Of a stretch of 64,000 nucleotides of DNA, positions 63,001 to 64,000 are shown piece by piece. Position 1 is the first letter of the stretch. Every line of letters begins with the position of its first letter. The translations under genes were made by a program, and so were the position numbers. The notes beneath the pieces are model-generated. The model made no database searches. It was not told the DNA's origin and worked only from the letters and a program-made list of their open reading frames with translations. Source of the stretch: Sympetrum striolatum (taxonomy: Eukaryota > Arthropoda > Insecta > Odonata > Libellulidae); contig OX388343.1 of NCBI GenBank assembly GCA_947579665.1, positions 94,196,738-94,260,737 of the forward strand, in the 5' to 3' direction.

Positions 63001-64000
63001 GATATTATCGAAAATCGAATAATTTTAGCAAAATTTCTATTTTTTTTCCTTAATTTTCCTCATTTTATCGAAATATTATCGAAAAAAAGCAACAAAAACA
63101 AATTATTTTAGAGAAATTACAACTTTTTTCCTCTTTTTTTCGTTCCTTATCCTCATTTAATCGAAATTTTATCGTAAAAAGAAACAAAATCGAATACCTT
63201 TTGCAAAAATAAATTTTTTTTCCTATTTTCATCCCTTAATTTTCCTCATTTTAAATGAGATATTATCGAAAATCGAATAATTTTAGCGAAATGTCTATTT
63301 TTTTTCCTTAATTTTCCTCATTTTATCGAGATATTATCGAAAAAAAGCATCAAAAACGAATTATTTTAGAGAAATTACAATTTTTTTTCTCTATTTTTCG
63401 TTAATAATCCTCATTTTATCGAGATTTTATCATAAAAAGCAACAAAATAAAAAAATATTAGTCAAATTTAAATTTTTTACCTCTTTTTTTCCTTAAATTT
63501 TCACATTTTATAGAGTTATGATCGAAAAAAGCTTTAAAAAAAGATTAATTTATGCTAAATTTCAATTTTTCTCCTCGTTTTTCCTTCATTATCCTCATTT
63601 TATCGAGATATTGCCGAAAAAAGAAAAAATACGAATAATTTTAGCGAAATTTTAATTTAATTTCCTCTTTTTTTTACTTAATTTTCCTCTTTTTTTCGAG
63701 AATTTATCGAAATAAACAACCAAAACGAAAAATTTTAGCAAAATTTCAATTCTTTCCCTCTTTTTTTCCTAAATTTTCCTCATTTTATCAAAATATGACC
63801 GAAAAAAGAAACAAAAACGAATAAATTAAGCTAAATTTCAATTTTTTTCCCTTTTTTTTCCTAAATTTTCCTTATTTTATCGAGATATTATCGGAAAAAG
63901 AAACAAAATCGAATACCTTTTGCACAAATAAAATTTTTTTCCTATTTTTTTATCCCTAAATTTTCCTCATTTTAAATGAGATATTATCGAAAATTGAATA
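60058..64000 (+). repeat. Satellite array, segment 4
   Basis: The ~90-bp satellite continues to the end of the window without another insert. It holds the rest of the second 5050-bp unit and, from about 63370, an incomplete third unit. The array runs off the right edge. No gene is seen. Confidence 0.95.
63370..64000 (+). repeat. Third, internally deleted copy of the 5050-bp unit
   Basis: From about 63370 the sequence follows 58320 onward (offset about 5058) through the GCTTTAAAAAAAGATTAATT and ACAACCAAAACGAA monomers. Near 63855 it jumps to the equivalent of about 60865, shown by TTTTGCACAAATAAAA and the seven-T variant TATTTTTTTATCC, which are otherwise found only at 55.88-55.91 and 60.93-60.96 kb. 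About 2.07 kb, including the place of the 982-bp element, is missing. Confidence 0.78.

Larger units (their letters stand above)
58320..63369 (+). repeat. 5050-bp tandem higher-order unit, copy 2 (with insert)
   Basis: This is the second copy of 53270-58319, including the 982-bp element. The satellite parts differ from copy 1 by small changes, mostly one-base length changes in T runs, for example near 60319, 60759 and 62431. A few sub-block variants are swapped between copies. The right edge grades into a third, incomplete copy. Confidence 0.88.

Noticed and set aside
1..64000. Microsatellite or low-complexity DNA only
   Set aside because: T and A runs are present, but a defined ~90-bp monomer with fixed CG-containing motifs and long block identity shows a true satellite.

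Overview
The window is almost entirely one eukaryotic satellite DNA array. A strongly AT-rich monomer of about 90 bp (individual copies range from roughly 72 to 95 bp) runs head-to-tail, always in the same orientation, from base 1 to base 64000, giving roughly 680 copies. I find no protein-coding gene, tRNA, rRNA or CRISPR array. Short open frames occur, but the monomer is close to 30 codons long, so one frame can stay open across neighbouring monomers and yields periodic Lys/Phe/Ile/Leu-rich peptides. These are products of the repeat, not genes.

The array has higher-order structure. Neighbouring monomers differ from each other, but multi-monomer blocks recur nearly letter for letter. Visible block duplications are 1.89 kb in tandem (2.7-6.5 kb), a 6.9 kb shift (0-4.6 kb versus 6.9-11.6 kb), 3.935 kb in tandem (11.1-19.0 kb), a 5.305 kb shift (18.65-22.27 kb versus 23.96-27.58 kb), about 3.85 kb (27-34 kb), about 3.94 kb in tandem (32.2-40.1 kb) and 5.05 kb in tandem (53.3-63.4 kb). 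Long-range copies also exist: 39.7-43.2 kb matches 11.1-14.6 kb, 44.0-45.6 kb matches 22.1-23.7 kb, and 45.5-49.3 kb matches 27.7-31.4 kb. Blocks differ mainly by gain or loss of whole monomers, as expected from unequal exchange.

Three inserts interrupt the satellite. A 549-bp element at 51363-51911 and a 982-bp element at 54022-55003 both begin CCCTT, end AAGGG and are flanked by TTAA on each side. The uninterrupted target monomers survive elsewhere in the array. These are non-autonomous, MITE-like elements of piggyBac (TTAA) type. The 982-bp element appears again at 59072-60053, apparently unchanged, because it was carried along in the 5.05-kb duplication rather than by a second transposition.

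The organism cannot be named from this window. TTAA-type elements and a multi-kilobase higher-order satellite mean a eukaryote. The CpG-rich, GC-poor monomer would fit a genome or compartment with little CpG methylation, such as many arthropods, but that is weak inference. The locus is probably constitutive heterochromatin, possibly pericentromeric or centromeric. The sequence alone cannot decide this.
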